Assembly: GCF_006351925.1 (NCBI RefSeq)
Contig: NZ_CP040924.1
Coordinates: 2,068,001 to 2,132,000, forward strand
Direction: 5' to 3'
DNA from: Clostridium thermarum
Lineage (GTDB): Bacteria; Bacillota; Clostridia; Clostridiales; Clostridiaceae
Length of the DNA: 64,000 nt
Below the pieces are notes generated by a model. The model was not told the origin of the DNA. It did not search any database and saw only the letters and a program-made list of their open reading frames with translations. The stretch's first letter is position 1, and every line of letters starts with the position of its first letter. Below, piece after piece: positions 16,681-25,205 of this stretch. Both the position numbers and the translations under genes were made by a program.

Positions 16681-17721
16681 TTAGCATTGCAATAGGTCCT
16701 TAAGTTGTCCATGAATTCTATAGGGCACCGTTCTTAACTCTTCTATGTTCTTTTTCCCTAAAAGCAGCATGATAACTTTTGACTTATAAATGATGTTCTG
16801 CAGATAGCTCTCTGCTGCTTCAACCCCTCCATCTATAAGCTCTCTTAAAATGGGGCCGCTGATTCCCGTCAAATCCGCTCCGGCACATAAGGCTTTTACT
16901 ATTTCATCTGCTTTTCTCATTCCTCCACTGCAGACTATGTTTAAATCTTGGCTGATAGACCTACATTCTAATAGGCTGAGTGCAGTAGGAATTCCCCAAT
17001 CAAAGAGCTCATCAAAATGAAACTCTTTATTTCTCTCACTTTCAATTTTTATAAAGTTGGTGCCCCCTCTGCCTCCTATGTCAATATATTTGACTCCCAC
17101 TCCTATGAGTCTCCTGACCACATCCTTTGAAAGTCCGAAGCCAATTTCTTTGATAATAAGAGGTACGTCCAACTTCTTCACTATATGCTCTATATTTTTT
17201 AGTAGGCCCTTAAAATTTCTATCCCCTTCTGGCATGGCAATTTCCTGGGCGGGATTCAAATGTATCTGCAGTGCGTCAGCCTGTATCATGTCAACAGCTC
17301 TTTGTGCTTCCTCCAGGTTTGCAAAGGCATTGATATTAGAAATTACAATCCCTTCTTTTAGTATTTCTCTGACAACCTTAAAGGAAAGCTCATAATCACT
17401 GTCTTTTACTGCAATGGCCTGGGACCCCACAGCCATAGGTATTTTCAAACTTTTAGCTATTTTAGCCAGATTTCTGTTTATCTCAACAGCTCTGTCAAAG
17501 CCACCGGTCATGGCGTTTATCATCACCGGAAAGCCTATTTTCTTTCCAAGAAAACTGGTGCTTGTGTCTATCTCTTCAAAATCAATTTCCGGCAGCGAAT
17601 TATGCTCCAGATATATATATTGAAATAAATTGTTGCTATCAAAATCACTGTCTAAGAAATGTTGAACATGCTCCCTTTTTCTGGAGCTCCTGATTTTACT
17701 CTTTGCTTTTAAATCTTCCAA
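16681..17721 (-). CDS. fni: Type 2 isopentenyl-diphosphate delta-isomerase
   Basis: About 346 residues of an FMN- and Mg-dependent isomerase that balances IPP and DMAPP. Motifs: RKREHV at the start, PVMINAMTGG, NINAFANLEEAQ, DALQIHLNPAQE, KEIGFGLSKDV, GGRGGTNF and VCSGGMRKADEI. The start is placed at TTG 17721, eight bases after GGGAGG. The longer ATG frame from 17790 would begin inside the -10 box of the promoter found at 17789-17817, so it is excluded. First gene of the operon. Confidence 0.95.
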   Translation of the reverse strand: MEDLKAKSKIRSSRKREHVQHFLDSDFDSNNLFQYIYLEHNSLPEIDFEEIDTSTSFLGKKIGFPVMINAMTGGFDRAVEINRNLAKIAKSLKIPMAVGSQAIAVKDSDYELSFKVVREILKEGIVISNINAFANLEEAQRAVDMIQADALQIHLNPAQEIAMPEGDRNFKGLLKNIEHIVKKLDVPLIIKEIGFGLSKDVVRRLIGVGVKYIDIGGRGGTNFIKIESERNKEFHFDELFDWGIPTALSLLECRSISQDLNIVCSGGMRKADEIVKALCAGADLTGISGPILRELIDGGVEAAESYLQNIIYKSKVIMLLLGKKNIEELRTVPYRIHGQLKDLLQC

Positions 17722-17788
17722 CAGAGCAACCTCCCAATATTCATATATATTAGTAACTTCCATTTTATAGCCAAACAGTCTACAAAAC

Positions 17789-17832
17789 ATAATATCATAA
17801 TAAAAGTATTTTGTAAATAATAATTATTATCA
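17789..17832 (-). promoter_or_regulatory. Mevalonate operon promoter with adjacent PerR/Fur-like box
   Basis: TTTACA (17812-17817), 17-base spacer, TATTAT (17789-17794) on the minus strand. Abutting the -35 is TAATAATTATTATCA (17818-17832, plus strand), which matches 12 of 15 positions of the PerR box TTATAATTATTATAA and shares 14 consecutive bases with a box upstream of ahpC. The promoter is well supported. The operator is suggestive only, because the region is AT-rich. Confidence 0.6.
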
Positions 17833-17939
17833 TTTAGCATACCATGATTTTTAACCTACATACTGTTTCCACAAGGCTTTAATATATGTTTCATATGTAT
17901 TATTTCCATATTCATTATATTTTTACCCATGCTAATAAA

Positions 17940-18070
17940 TATCCAACGGCATAGCCGGTGATTTTGCCTTAACGGGCGTGGCCCTTTACTGCTAGCCACG
18001 CCTGAAGGACGTATATACGGTCTGGCACATGCGAATTCCTGTTACACGCTACCCGTCAATGGGTTGTTTC
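17940..18070 (-). other. GC-rich structured element, possible remnant IS200/IS605-type right end
   Basis: The 325-base gap 17791-18116 contains a block much richer in GC than its surroundings. On the minus strand TTGACGGG (near 18060) can pair with CCCGTTAA (near 17970), enclosing a palindrome CGTATATACG and a stem GGCGTGGC/GCCACGCC. A further hairpin CGGC-TAT-GCCG follows. Nested stems with no reading frame suggest a structured RNA or a mobile-element end. The layout recalls the non-coding 3' end of IS605-group elements, but no tnpA or tnpB is present and I cannot confirm it. Confidence 0.4.
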
Positions 18071-18078
18071 TTAAAACA

Positions 18079-18112
18079 AAAGCACCAGATTTTGATTCTG
18101 ATGCTTTTGTAG
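18079..18112 (-). terminator. Terminator of ahpC-ahpF
   Basis: GCATCAGA/TCTGGTGC arms (with a G-T pair) extended by AAAA/TTTT, followed by a T-run on the minus strand. It lies directly after the ahpF stop at 18117. Confidence 0.85.
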
Positions 18113-18116
18113 ATAT

Positions 18117-19643
18117 TTAGTTTCTGATTAGGTAATCAAAGGCCCCTAGTGCAGCATTGGCACCGGATCCCATGGAGATAATTATCTGCTTATATGGACT
18201 GTCTGTGCAATCCCCTGCTGCAAATACACCTGGTACATTAGTAGCACCACGGCTATCTACAATAATTTCTCCCATTCTGTTACGTTCCACAGTATCTCCA
18301 AGCCAATCGGTATTTGGTACAAGACCGATAAGCACGAATACACCCTGAAGATCCATATGATGCTCAACTCCGGTTTCCCTTTCCACATAGGTAAGGCCGT
18401 TCACCTTATCAGTGCCTGTGATTTCTTTTGTCTGTACGTTCTTTAATACAGTCACATTTGGTAGACTATAAAGACGTTCTTGAAGTACAGCATCCGCCTT
18501 AAGTTCCGGCATAAATTCCAATACTGTAACGTGATTTACTATTGCCGCCAAATCTATAGCTGCCTCAATGCCTGAATTACCGCCACCGATAACTGCTATA
18601 TCCTTACCTTTAAATAGTGGTCCATCACAGTGTGGGCAGTAAGCTACACCTTTATTTTTAAACTCTATCTCGCCAGGAACACCTACATTACGCCATCGGG
18701 CTCCAGTTGATATAATAACGGTCTTACTCTTTACCACTGCACCATTTTCCAGTTCCACTTCGATAAGGTCTTTCTTTGTTAAACTCTTAGCACGCTGTGA
18801 CTTCATTATATCCACATCATACTCTTTAACATGCTCTTCTAGACTCGCTGCCAGCTTAGGACCTTCTGTGTATTTAACACTGATAAAGTTCTCTATGCCT
18901 AAAGTATCCTGAACCTGTCCGCCAAATCTTTCTGCAATTATACCTGTTCTTATACCTTTTCTTGCCGCATAAATTGCTGCACTGGATCCAGCAGGTCCAG
19001 CACCTACAACAAGTACATCAAAAGGTTCCTTGTTATTATACTCTGAAGGATCTTCAGTTTTGCCCATCTTTAATAGTATATCTTCTAGTGTCATGCGGCC
19101 ACTACTGAAAAATTCTCCATTTAAGTACACTGTAGGAACAGCCATAATGTTTTTACTTTCTACTTCTTCCTTATAAACAGCCCCATCTATCATAGTATGA
19201 GTAATGCCCGGATTTAGAAGGCTTAACATATTAAGGGCCTGAACTACATCAGGACAGTTATGGCAGGTTAAACTGATGTAAGTTTCAAAATGGTATTCAC
19301 CTTTAATGCTCTTTATTGCATCAATTGATTTTTGATCTATTTTAAGAGCTCTTCCACTAACTTGAAGTAATGCCAAAACCAGTGATGAAAACTCATGGCC
19401 CAGTGGCACTCCGGCAAAGACTATGCCGGTATCTTCGCCTATTTTATTTACACTAAAACTTGGTGTCCTTTCTAATTGAATATTTTCCACTTTTATTCTT
19501 GAGGACATAGTAGCTAACTCCTCAGTAAGAGCTAGCATCACCTTTGATACCTCATCATTTCCTGCACTGACCTTAAGCAGCACTTCACCCTCCATCAATT
19601 CAAGATAATGGACTAATTGTGCTTTAATTTCTGAATCTAACAT
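18117..19643 (-). CDS. ahpF: Alkyl hydroperoxide reductase subunit F
   Basis: A 508-residue flavoenzyme that uses NAD(P)H to re-reduce AhpC. The N-terminal double thioredoxin-fold domain (about 1-200) carries the redox pair in CHNC (127-130). The FAD site is GAGPAGSSAA (214-223), the thioredoxin-reductase-like disulfide is CPHC (336-339), and the NAD(P) motif GGGNSGIEAA follows. The C-terminal FAD motif GVFAAGDCTD is also present. All catalytic cysteines are kept. It lies 12 bases after ahpC in one operon and ends at a clear terminator. It should provide peroxide defence in an anaerobe. Confidence 0.97.
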   Translation of the reverse strand: MLDSEIKAQLVHYLELMEGEVLLKVSAGNDEVSKVMLALTEELATMSSRIKVENIQLERTPSFSVNKIGEDTGIVFAGVPLGHEFSSLVLALLQVSGRALKIDQKSIDAIKSIKGEYHFETYISLTCHNCPDVVQALNMLSLLNPGITHTMIDGAVYKEEVESKNIMAVPTVYLNGEFFSSGRMTLEDILLKMGKTEDPSEYNNKEPFDVLVVGAGPAGSSAAIYAARKGIRTGIIAERFGGQVQDTLGIENFISVKYTEGPKLAASLEEHVKEYDVDIMKSQRAKSLTKKDLIEVELENGAVVKSKTVIISTGARWRNVGVPGEIEFKNKGVAYCPHCDGPLFKGKDIAVIGGGNSGIEAAIDLAAIVNHVTVLEFMPELKADAVLQERLYSLPNVTVLKNVQTKEITGTDKVNGLTYVERETGVEHHMDLQGVFVLIGLVPNTDWLGDTVERNRMGEIIVDSRGATNVPGVFAAGDCTDSPYKQIIISMGSGANAALGAFDYLIRN

Positions 19644-19655
19644 TTATATTACCTC

Positions 19656-20219
19656 TTAGATCTTTCCTACTAGGTCAAGACTTGGTTTAAGAGTCTCAGC
19701 GCCTTCCTTCCATTTTGCTGGACAAACTTCTCCTGGGTTATTTCTTACATATTGTGCTGCCTTTATCTTGTTAACTAATGTACTTGCATCACGGCCTATA
19801 CCGCCTGCATTGATTTCAACGGCTTGAACAACTCCATCTGGGTCTATTATGAATGTTCCACGGTCAGCAAGGCCCTCTGCTTCGATAAGTACTTCAAAAT
19901 TACGTGATAAAACATGTGATGGGTCTCCGATCATAGTATAAGTAATCTTTTTAATTGTTTCTGAAGTGTCATGCCATGCCTTATGTGTATAATGAGTATC
20001 TGTTGAAACTGAATATACTTCAACTCCTAATGCCTTTAGTGTTTCATAATTATCTTGTAAATCTTCAAGTTCTGTTGGGCATACAAAAGTGAAGTCAGCT
20101 GGATAGAAGCATACTACGCTCCAATGTCCCTTGAAATCTGCCTCTGTTACCTCTATAAACTCTCCGTTTCTGTAAGCTTGCGCTTTAAATGGTTTTACTT
20201 CTGTTCCGATTAATGACAT
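19656..20219 (-). CDS. ahpC: Peroxiredoxin AhpC
   Basis: A 187-residue typical 2-Cys peroxiredoxin that reduces hydrogen peroxide and organic hydroperoxides. The peroxidatic Cys47 lies in DFTFVCPTE and the resolving Cys166 in GEVCPAKW. Length and the [13 protein letters not shown] region are standard for the AhpC branch. ATG 20219 follows CAGGAGGT. It is the first gene of ahpC-ahpF, with two PerR-like boxes over its likely promoter. Confidence 0.98.
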   Translation of the reverse strand: MSLIGTEVKPFKAQAYRNGEFIEVTEADFKGHWSVVCFYPADFTFVCPTELEDLQDNYETLKALGVEVYSVSTDTHYTHKAWHDTSETIKKITYTMIGDPSHVLSRNFEVLIEAEGLADRGTFIIDPDGVVQAVEINAGGIGRDASTLVNKIKAAQYVRNNPGEVCPAKWKEGAETLKPSLDLVGKI

Positions 20220-20343
20220 ATTTAATACCTCCTGATAATTAAATTTTTAATATGAACTAATTAGATAGAGGTCATTATAAAACTTATCTTATACCAGCAA
20301 CAGCACAAGTAAAATTAACTGACCTGATTTAAGGCTATCTAAT

Positions 20344-20397
20344 TAATAATTATTATCCGTTTGTAATTATTATTATATATTTTTGTAATGAAGTCAA
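20344..20397 (-). promoter_or_regulatory. ahpC promoter region with two PerR-like operators
   Basis: Two sites match the PerR box TTATAATTATTATAA: TAATAATTATTATCC (20344-20358, 12 of 15) and TTGTAATTATTATTA (20361-20375, 13 of 15). On the minus strand TTGACT (20392-20397) precedes an AT-rich -10 zone that overlaps the second box. The best -10 (TATAAT, 20372-20377) has a short 14-base spacer, so the exact hexamer is uncertain. PerR control of ahpCF is standard in Firmicutes. Confidence 0.65.
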
Positions 20398-20471
20398 GAG
20401 GTTTCTATAAAATTTTGAGTAAAATATTACTATATTGTAATATTTTGCTCTGAAAAATTCTTAATAAAAAA

Positions 20472-20500
20472 GAGTCAGCAAAACATTAGTTTTACTAACC
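20472..20500 (-). terminator. Terminator of the 2TM protein gene
   Basis: GTTAGTAAAAC/GTTTTGCTGAC stem with G-T pairs (20489-20499 with 20474-20484), followed on the minus strand by TCTTTTTT. Confidence 0.8.
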
Positions 20501-20526
20501 CGTTATATATCTACTCATCAAATATA

Positions 20527-20886
20527 TCATTGCATTTTCTTTTTTAGGAACTCTACTTCCTGCTCGATTAATTTGGTGTTCTTAGTATCCAATTTCAGTT
20601 TAGAAACGGTATCTATGTAATGACAGCCTAAACCTATTCCCCATCCTACAGTAGATAAGAGAAATATCATCATTGTATGGAATAGAAATAAACTTAGGAG
20701 TAGTATACCTCCATTAACCACACAATAAGCTCCAAGATGGGTAAAAAATTCTTGCTTAAGCTTTATCCTTCTTTTAGCTAGCTCATAGAGTTCAGCCTCA
20801 GAAACGTATTTTTGTGTACTATTATTATATATATTACTATTATTATTGTTTGGGTTATATTCATTAACCTCTTTTTCTATTGACAC
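20527..20886 (-). CDS. 2TM-domain membrane protein
   Basis: A 119-residue protein with an Asn-rich N-terminus (about 8-25), then the 2TM domain (PF13239). A basic segment (AKRRIKLKQEFFTHLGAY) is followed by two hydrophobic helices (about 57-75 and 78-96) and a charged helical tail. Similar domains occur fused to histidine kinases, but no catalytic part is present here and the function is unknown. The start is GTG 20886, behind GGAGGGG at good spacing. It stands alone with its own terminator. Confidence 0.8.
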   Translation of the reverse strand: MSIEKEVNEYNPNNNNSNIYNNSTQKYVSEAELYELAKRRIKLKQEFFTHLGAYCVVNGGILLLSLFLFHTMMIFLLSTVGWGIGLGCHYIDTVSKLKLDTKNTKLIEQEVEFLKKKMQ

Positions 20887-21001
20887 AGCAAATCCCCTCC
20901 ATTTTTACCACTGTATTTACATTATACCACTGACATGGCTTTCTTTCTATATTTTTTTATAACAAGGACCTTTCCAAAGGTTATTGGTCAGGTCCTTACA
21001 C

Positions 21002-22399
21002 TTATCTATTATTATGACATATAACTGGAACACCAGCTTCTATATTACTGTAAATTTCTTTAGCAACATTATATTGAAGATTTATACAACCATGAGAACC
21101 GTCTGTCTTATATATATTTCCACCAAATCGATTTCTCCAGCTTGCATCATGCAGACCTATTCCTCCGTTAAAGGGCATCCAAAAGCTTACCGGTGAAGCG
21201 TACCCTGGACCTCTAAGCACTGTATCTCTTTGCTTGTATTTTAAGCTGTAAATTCCTTCCGGTGTTGTATGTCCAGCTCTTACATTTCCAGTAACAGCAG
21301 GTCCTTCAGTTATTAAAATGCCATCTTTGTAAAACCACACATGTTGATTTGCCATATCCACTTCCACGTAGGTATTGCCAATACCATTGTTACTGAGGGA
21401 TCTACCTCTTTTACTGTATATAGGCTCTCTCTCTATGGTCTCACCTTTTTTAATAGCTGTATTTATTGCTTCGGTTTCTTTGGTCACATCCATAACCCAG
21501 CCATAGTCCCCACTGCTTACCTTTATGGTCTTTCCTGAAGATGTCTTAAAGTCTATGGGCTTACCAAGAGTATTGTATTGATCTGCAAGACTATTGACAT
21601 AGGTCTTAATATTTTCCTCTTCAATTGTAACTTCATAATCCTCATTTACAGAAATCCACTTGTTAATGATAGTTCTGTCCAGTACTTCTTTTTGATCACC
21701 GAATTTGTAAGTGAGCTTTGTTGAGATTATCTTATTTAGTTCTTCCACCGTTATAATTACCTTTTGTGATTCTGAAGTAAATTCCGGCCTAAAATAACAG
21801 CCGATGACTTCCAAGTCTATTGTTGTTTCATGCTTTACTATAGCATCCTTTACATATTTAAACAAAATGTCTTTATCTATCTTATTTCCATGTTCCTCCG
21901 GTATGATCACATACCTAATGCCATCAAATTTGATACTGGGATTTTGGGGCTCAATGATGTTCCTCTGATCTAAGCAGTTAAGCTTGTCAATCCTTTCCTT
22001 TAACATGTCCTTATCATAGGTAATTTCTACTGATATTTTGTAGCCTTCCTCCTTAAACAAAGCTAAAATCCATGCTAAAGGACTTTGAGCTGACTTGTAT
22101 TTTTTAACAGCTTCCTCGTCTACATACTTTAGTCCAATATCCTGAGCTGTAATTTCTTCAATTCTCCCTACACGTTCCTTTAAAGTCAAGCTATAGTTTT
22201 GAAGTACAGCTGATAATTCATCTTCAGCACTCTCGATAGATTTACCTGAAACATCAATACCGTTAATTTCGCTTCCCACATAAAAGTGGTTCATAAAGAA
22301 TACGGCTACACCTACATAGAATAAAGTCAGAAAACTGCAGAAACCAATAAATCCAATTATTAGTTTTTTGCCTATATGTTTTACTCTTATGCTCCCCAT
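21002..22399 (-). CDS. Membrane-anchored YkuD L,D-transpeptidase (second copy)
   Basis: A 465-residue paralogue of the protein at 2441-3838, with the same design: a membrane helix at about 13-33, a long extracytoplasmic PG_binding_4-like region, and a C-terminal YkuD domain with GLHDASW and the catalytic HGCINLQ (His436, Cys438). Several stretches agree closely with the first copy (NGTHGC/DGSHGC, TVLRGPGY/TILRGADY), while the N-terminal regions have drifted, so the duplication is old. ATG 22399 follows GGGGGTATT. It stands alone; L,D-transpeptidation can confer beta-lactam tolerance or shape the spore wall. Confidence 0.92.
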   Translation of the reverse strand: MGSIRVKHIGKKLIIGFIGFCSFLTLFYVGVAVFFMNHFYVGSEINGIDVSGKSIESAEDELSAVLQNYSLTLKERVGRIEEITAQDIGLKYVDEEAVKKYKSAQSPLAWILALFKEEGYKISVEITYDKDMLKERIDKLNCLDQRNIIEPQNPSIKFDGIRYVIIPEEHGNKIDKDILFKYVKDAIVKHETTIDLEVIGCYFRPEFTSESQKVIITVEELNKIISTKLTYKFGDQKEVLDRTIINKWISVNEDYEVTIEEENIKTYVNSLADQYNTLGKPIDFKTSSGKTIKVSSGDYGWVMDVTKETEAINTAIKKGETIEREPIYSKRGRSLSNNGIGNTYVEVDMANQHVWFYKDGILITEGPAVTGNVRAGHTTPEGIYSLKYKQRDTVLRGPGYASPVSFWMPFNGGIGLHDASWRNRFGGNIYKTDGSHGCINLQYNVAKEIYSNIEAGVPVICHNNR

Positions 22400-22656
22400 A
22401 ATACCCCCTAAGACTATAGCTATATGTAAGTTTGGTTTTTGATATGTAGGAGGTTAAAATTATGTAAATATAGCTATACTTCATTCTATGATGTAACCTT
22501 CATTATTAAGACAGAAAAAATAAAAAGGTAAGCTTATTTTACCTAATAATTAAAATAGTAAAATCAGCATATACTCATGTATTTTATAAAAATTAGTAGA
22601 AAAAACCATAAAATCATGTTAAAATGGGGACGCAAATCTTATTAGGGAGTGTACAT

Positions 22657-23451
22657 ATGATTAAGAGGAAAATGATATTTTTTGATATTGATGGAACTAT
22701 AATACCAGAGAATAGTAACAAGATTCCGGATAAAACTGTACAAGCTATAAGGAAGGCTCGTGAAAATGGACACCTTACCTTTATAAATACCGGCAGAACT
22801 TTTTTTAATGTTACAAAAGAAATCCGTGACATTGGATTTGATGGCTATGTTTGCGGCTGTGGAACTTTTATCTACTACAATGACAGAGTTATATTAGCTA
22901 AGTCATTACCAAGAGAGACATGTTTTGAAATTCCAAAAAAACTTAGAGAATACAAGATAGATGGTGTTTTAGAGGCATCTCACGGTGTTTACTTTGACCA
23001 GACAAGACCAGCCACCGGAGAGCTTAAAAAGATAAAAGAATCCTTCGCTTTACAAGGTTGTGACGTAACAAGATCTTGGGAAGATCCCGACTTGAATTTT
23101 GATAAATTTGTAACCTGGACAAATGAAGAAAGTAATTTTGAAGCTTTTTATAATTACATTACCGAATCTTTTGATTATATTGATCGTGGTAATAATTTTG
23201 GAGAAGTGGTTCCCAAGGGTTTCTCTAAGGCCAGCGGAATAAAGTTTCTTCAAGAATATTTCAACATCCCTCTAGAGGATTGCTATGCTATTGGAGACAG
23301 TACCAATGACTTGCCCATGTTAGAGTATGTTCCAAACAGCATAGCCATGGGTAACAGTTCTCCTATACTGTTTGATAAAGTAGCCTTTGTTACAAGGGAT
23401 GTGAACGATGATGGTATTGAGTATGCTTTAGCCCATTTTAACATTATTTAG
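22657..23451 (+). CDS. Cof-type HAD-superfamily phosphatase
   Basis: About 264 residues of a Cof/YidA-like HAD hydrolase, a cytoplasmic phosphatase of sugar phosphates or related metabolites. Motif I is FFDIDGTI (nucleophile Asp10, acid Asp12), motif II is INTGRT, a C2-type cap fills the middle, and the final motif is AIGDSTNDLPMLEYV. ATG 22657 was chosen because GGGAG lies ahead of it; an upstream ATG at 22624 lacks a site. Substrate unknown. Single gene, opposite in direction to its neighbours. Confidence 0.92.
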   Translation: MIKRKMIFFDIDGTIIPENSNKIPDKTVQAIRKARENGHLTFINTGRTFFNVTKEIRDIGFDGYVCGCGTFIYYNDRVILAKSLPRETCFEIPKKLREYKIDGVLEASHGVYFDQTRPATGELKKIKESFALQGCDVTRSWEDPDLNFDKFVTWTNEESNFEAFYNYITESFDYIDRGNNFGEVVPKGFSKASGIKFLQEYFNIPLEDCYAIGDSTNDLPMLEYVPNSIAMGNSSPILFDKVAFVTRDVNDDGIEYALAHFNII

Positions 23452-23516
23452 ATAGTTTAAAATTACTTTAAACAGTAAAAAGATTAAACAAACTATTTTT
23501 AACACGGAAATATAGG

Positions 23517-23584
23517 AGGACACTGAGGCAAGGAAAGTTTTTCTAAATGTAGTTGCTTTCAAAAGAAAAACTCTTTAGTGTCCT
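23517..23584. repeat. 68-bp imperfect inverted repeat
   Basis: Outer arms AGGACACT/AGTGTCCT (23517-23524, 23577-23584) and inner arms AAGTTTTTC/GAAAAACTC, in the 220-base gap between two convergent genes. There is no T-run, so it is not a plain terminator. It could be a small MITE-like element. Confidence 0.5.
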
Positions 23585-23671
23585 AAATATATTAAGTAGA
23601 TTATGTATTTAAATTTTTTACTTAACAGTTTTATGCTATCAATGATCAATCTCGTGCTATCTGTGATGCCT

Positions 23672-24220
23672 TTAATCTGTAAATTCAATTTCTTTGACGA
23701 TCCTTCCGTCAAAGGCTTTTATTTGAAAAATGTTGTCTTTTAAAATACCATATGTATTGGGATAGTCTTCCTTTGGTAAGGTGATTGATCCAGGATTTAT
23801 TATGAAGATATCACCTTTTTTTAAAGCCAAGGGTACATGTGTATGTCCATATATCAAAACATCTCCTCTATTTAACTTAGGGATGTTATCAATATTAAAT
23901 TTATGTCCATGGGTAAGGAACAGGCGTCTTCCATTATATAGCAGATTTGAGTAATCTGCCATTATAGGAAAATTTAGAACCATTTGGTCTACTTCACTGT
24001 CACAATTACCCCTTACAGCTATAATTTTATGAGCATAGCTATTGAGTAAGCTTGCTACTTCTTTAGGATTATAATCCTTTGGCAATGGATTTCTGGCCCC
24101 ATGATATAATTGGTCTCCCAGGAGAACAATGTAGTCCGCATCTTCCACTAGAGAGGCTTCTATGGCCTTCTTTGCAAAGTAAATGGATCCATGTATGTCT
24201 GATATAAATATTAGCTTCAA
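23672..24220 (-). CDS. yfcE: YfcE/MJ0936-type phosphodiesterase
   Basis: A 182-residue calcineurin-like metallophosphodiesterase. The dinuclear metal motifs are all present: SDIHGS, LLGDQLYHG, VRGNCDSE (GNxD variant), LTHGHKF and YGHTHVPL, then NPGSITLPK, typical of the YfcE family. Likely cytoplasmic phosphodiesterase with unknown natural substrate. ATG 24220 follows GGAGGAG. It ends in the gap that carries the 68-bp inverted repeat, and starts 31 bases after the rhomboid gene, so the two may be co-transcribed. Confidence 0.93.
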   Translation of the reverse strand: MKLIFISDIHGSIYFAKKAIEASLVEDADYIVLLGDQLYHGARNPLPKDYNPKEVASLLNSYAHKIIAVRGNCDSEVDQMVLNFPIMADYSNLLYNGRRLFLTHGHKFNIDNIPKLNRGDVLIYGHTHVPLALKKGDIFIINPGSITLPKEDYPNTYGILKDNIFQIKAFDGRIVKEIEFTD

Positions 24221-24251
24221 GTTATCTCCTCCTCTTAAGAATGTTCATTTC

Positions 24252-24812
24252 TTATCTATTCCACTTCTTTATAAATCCAAAGTAAGCACCACATATGCCA
24301 CCAACTATATGTGTAAGTTGAGATATGTTATCACTGCTAAAAATACCATCAATAACTTCTCGACCAATAAAAATACATACTATGACGATAAAGGTTAGTG
24401 GAACTTTACCCCTTTCAATGTTGACGAAGGAACTTAATAAGATCATCATGAATACAATACCACTGGCTCCAAGTAAGGCAGTATCAAATAAAATTATATT
24501 GAGAAGCCCTGTTATAACTGCCGTAATTGAAATCATTGTCATCAAAGACTTCCCACCGTATTTCTCTTCCAACATAGGACCTATCAATAAAATAATTATA
24601 AAGTTATTGACAAAATGCTGCATGTCCGCATGGCCTAAAACATGGCCAAATAGTCTGATGTAAAAGAAAAAATCCGTTAAACTGCTTCTGTATACGGAAA
24701 ATAAAAGGTAAGTAGATGCCCGGTCTGTTATTTCCCCCAATATCAATGCAAAAAACGAAATAAGGGTAAAGGTAAGAATTACTGGTGAATTATATTTTAT
24801 TCGTTTTAGCAA
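24252..24812 (-). CDS. Rhomboid-family intramembrane serine protease
   Basis: A 186-residue protein with about six hydrophobic helices. The HFVNNFIIILLIGP segment corresponds to the rhomboid His/Asn helix, GASGIVFM holds the catalytic GxSG serine, and QLTHIVGGICGAYFG supplies the catalytic His in the last helix. Both members of the Ser-His dyad are present, so it is likely active against membrane protein substrates. Followed 31 bases later by yfcE. The start at ATG 24812 is acceptable although the ribosome binding site (AAAGGAGTC) is rather far. Confidence 0.88.
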   Translation of the reverse strand: MLKRIKYNSPVILTFTLISFFALILGEITDRASTYLLFSVYRSSLTDFFFYIRLFGHVLGHADMQHFVNNFIIILLIGPMLEEKYGGKSLMTMISITAVITGLLNIILFDTALLGASGIVFMMILLSSFVNIERGKVPLTFIVIVCIFIGREVIDGIFSSDNISQLTHIVGGICGAYFGFIKKWNR

Positions 24813-25205
24813 TTATAATCAGACTCCTTTCAATTATTAAGCTTTACTTTTAGTATCAAACTTTATGTTACCATACATTAATACAGTTTTCTATATTCAC
24901 AAATAATATGAACCCACTATCAATAATTAATCCTTTGAATGCAATAAATGCTTCCTTCTACCGATTATATCGTTTGGGTACTTTTATAGTCTAATGCTCA
25001 TCTGTAACTACTCTATTAATAAATATAAAGCCCCAGTAATAGTTACTCCTTAATACTGGAGCATTATCCTGCGGCTGAGTTATGGTTAAATAATCACAAA
25101 GGGAGTTCCGCCGGAACTCCTTTTTGCATGGTTTGATTACAGGCCAATGGTACCTCAACAATTTAGGAACTTTTACTATCAATAAGAGTGAAAATCAGCT
25201 CCAAA
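24813..25205. other. Gene-free gap with an isolated hairpin and T-run
   Basis: No convincing gene (a 63-codon minus frame lacks a ribosome binding site). A perfect GGAGTTCCG/CGGAACTCC stem (25102-25110, 25112-25120) is followed by TTTTT on the plus strand, but no plus-strand gene lies upstream for 1.6 kb. It could end an unannotated small RNA that starts around 24900-25000, or act weakly as terminator for the PilZ gene on the minus strand. Confidence 0.4.
25102..25125 (+). terminator. Strong intrinsic terminator, plus orientation
   Basis: Nine-base GC-rich stem with minimal loop followed by five Ts. Its T-run faces the plus strand, where no gene is annotated upstream. Confidence 0.6.

Noticed and set aside
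16656..16712. N-terminal extension of mevalonate kinase
   Set aside because: It would overlap the fni coding end and lacks a ribosome binding site; AAAGGACGG favours ATG 16655.
24991..25182. 63-codon minus-strand gene
   Set aside because: No ribosome binding site, no similarity, and it runs through the perfect terminator stem.
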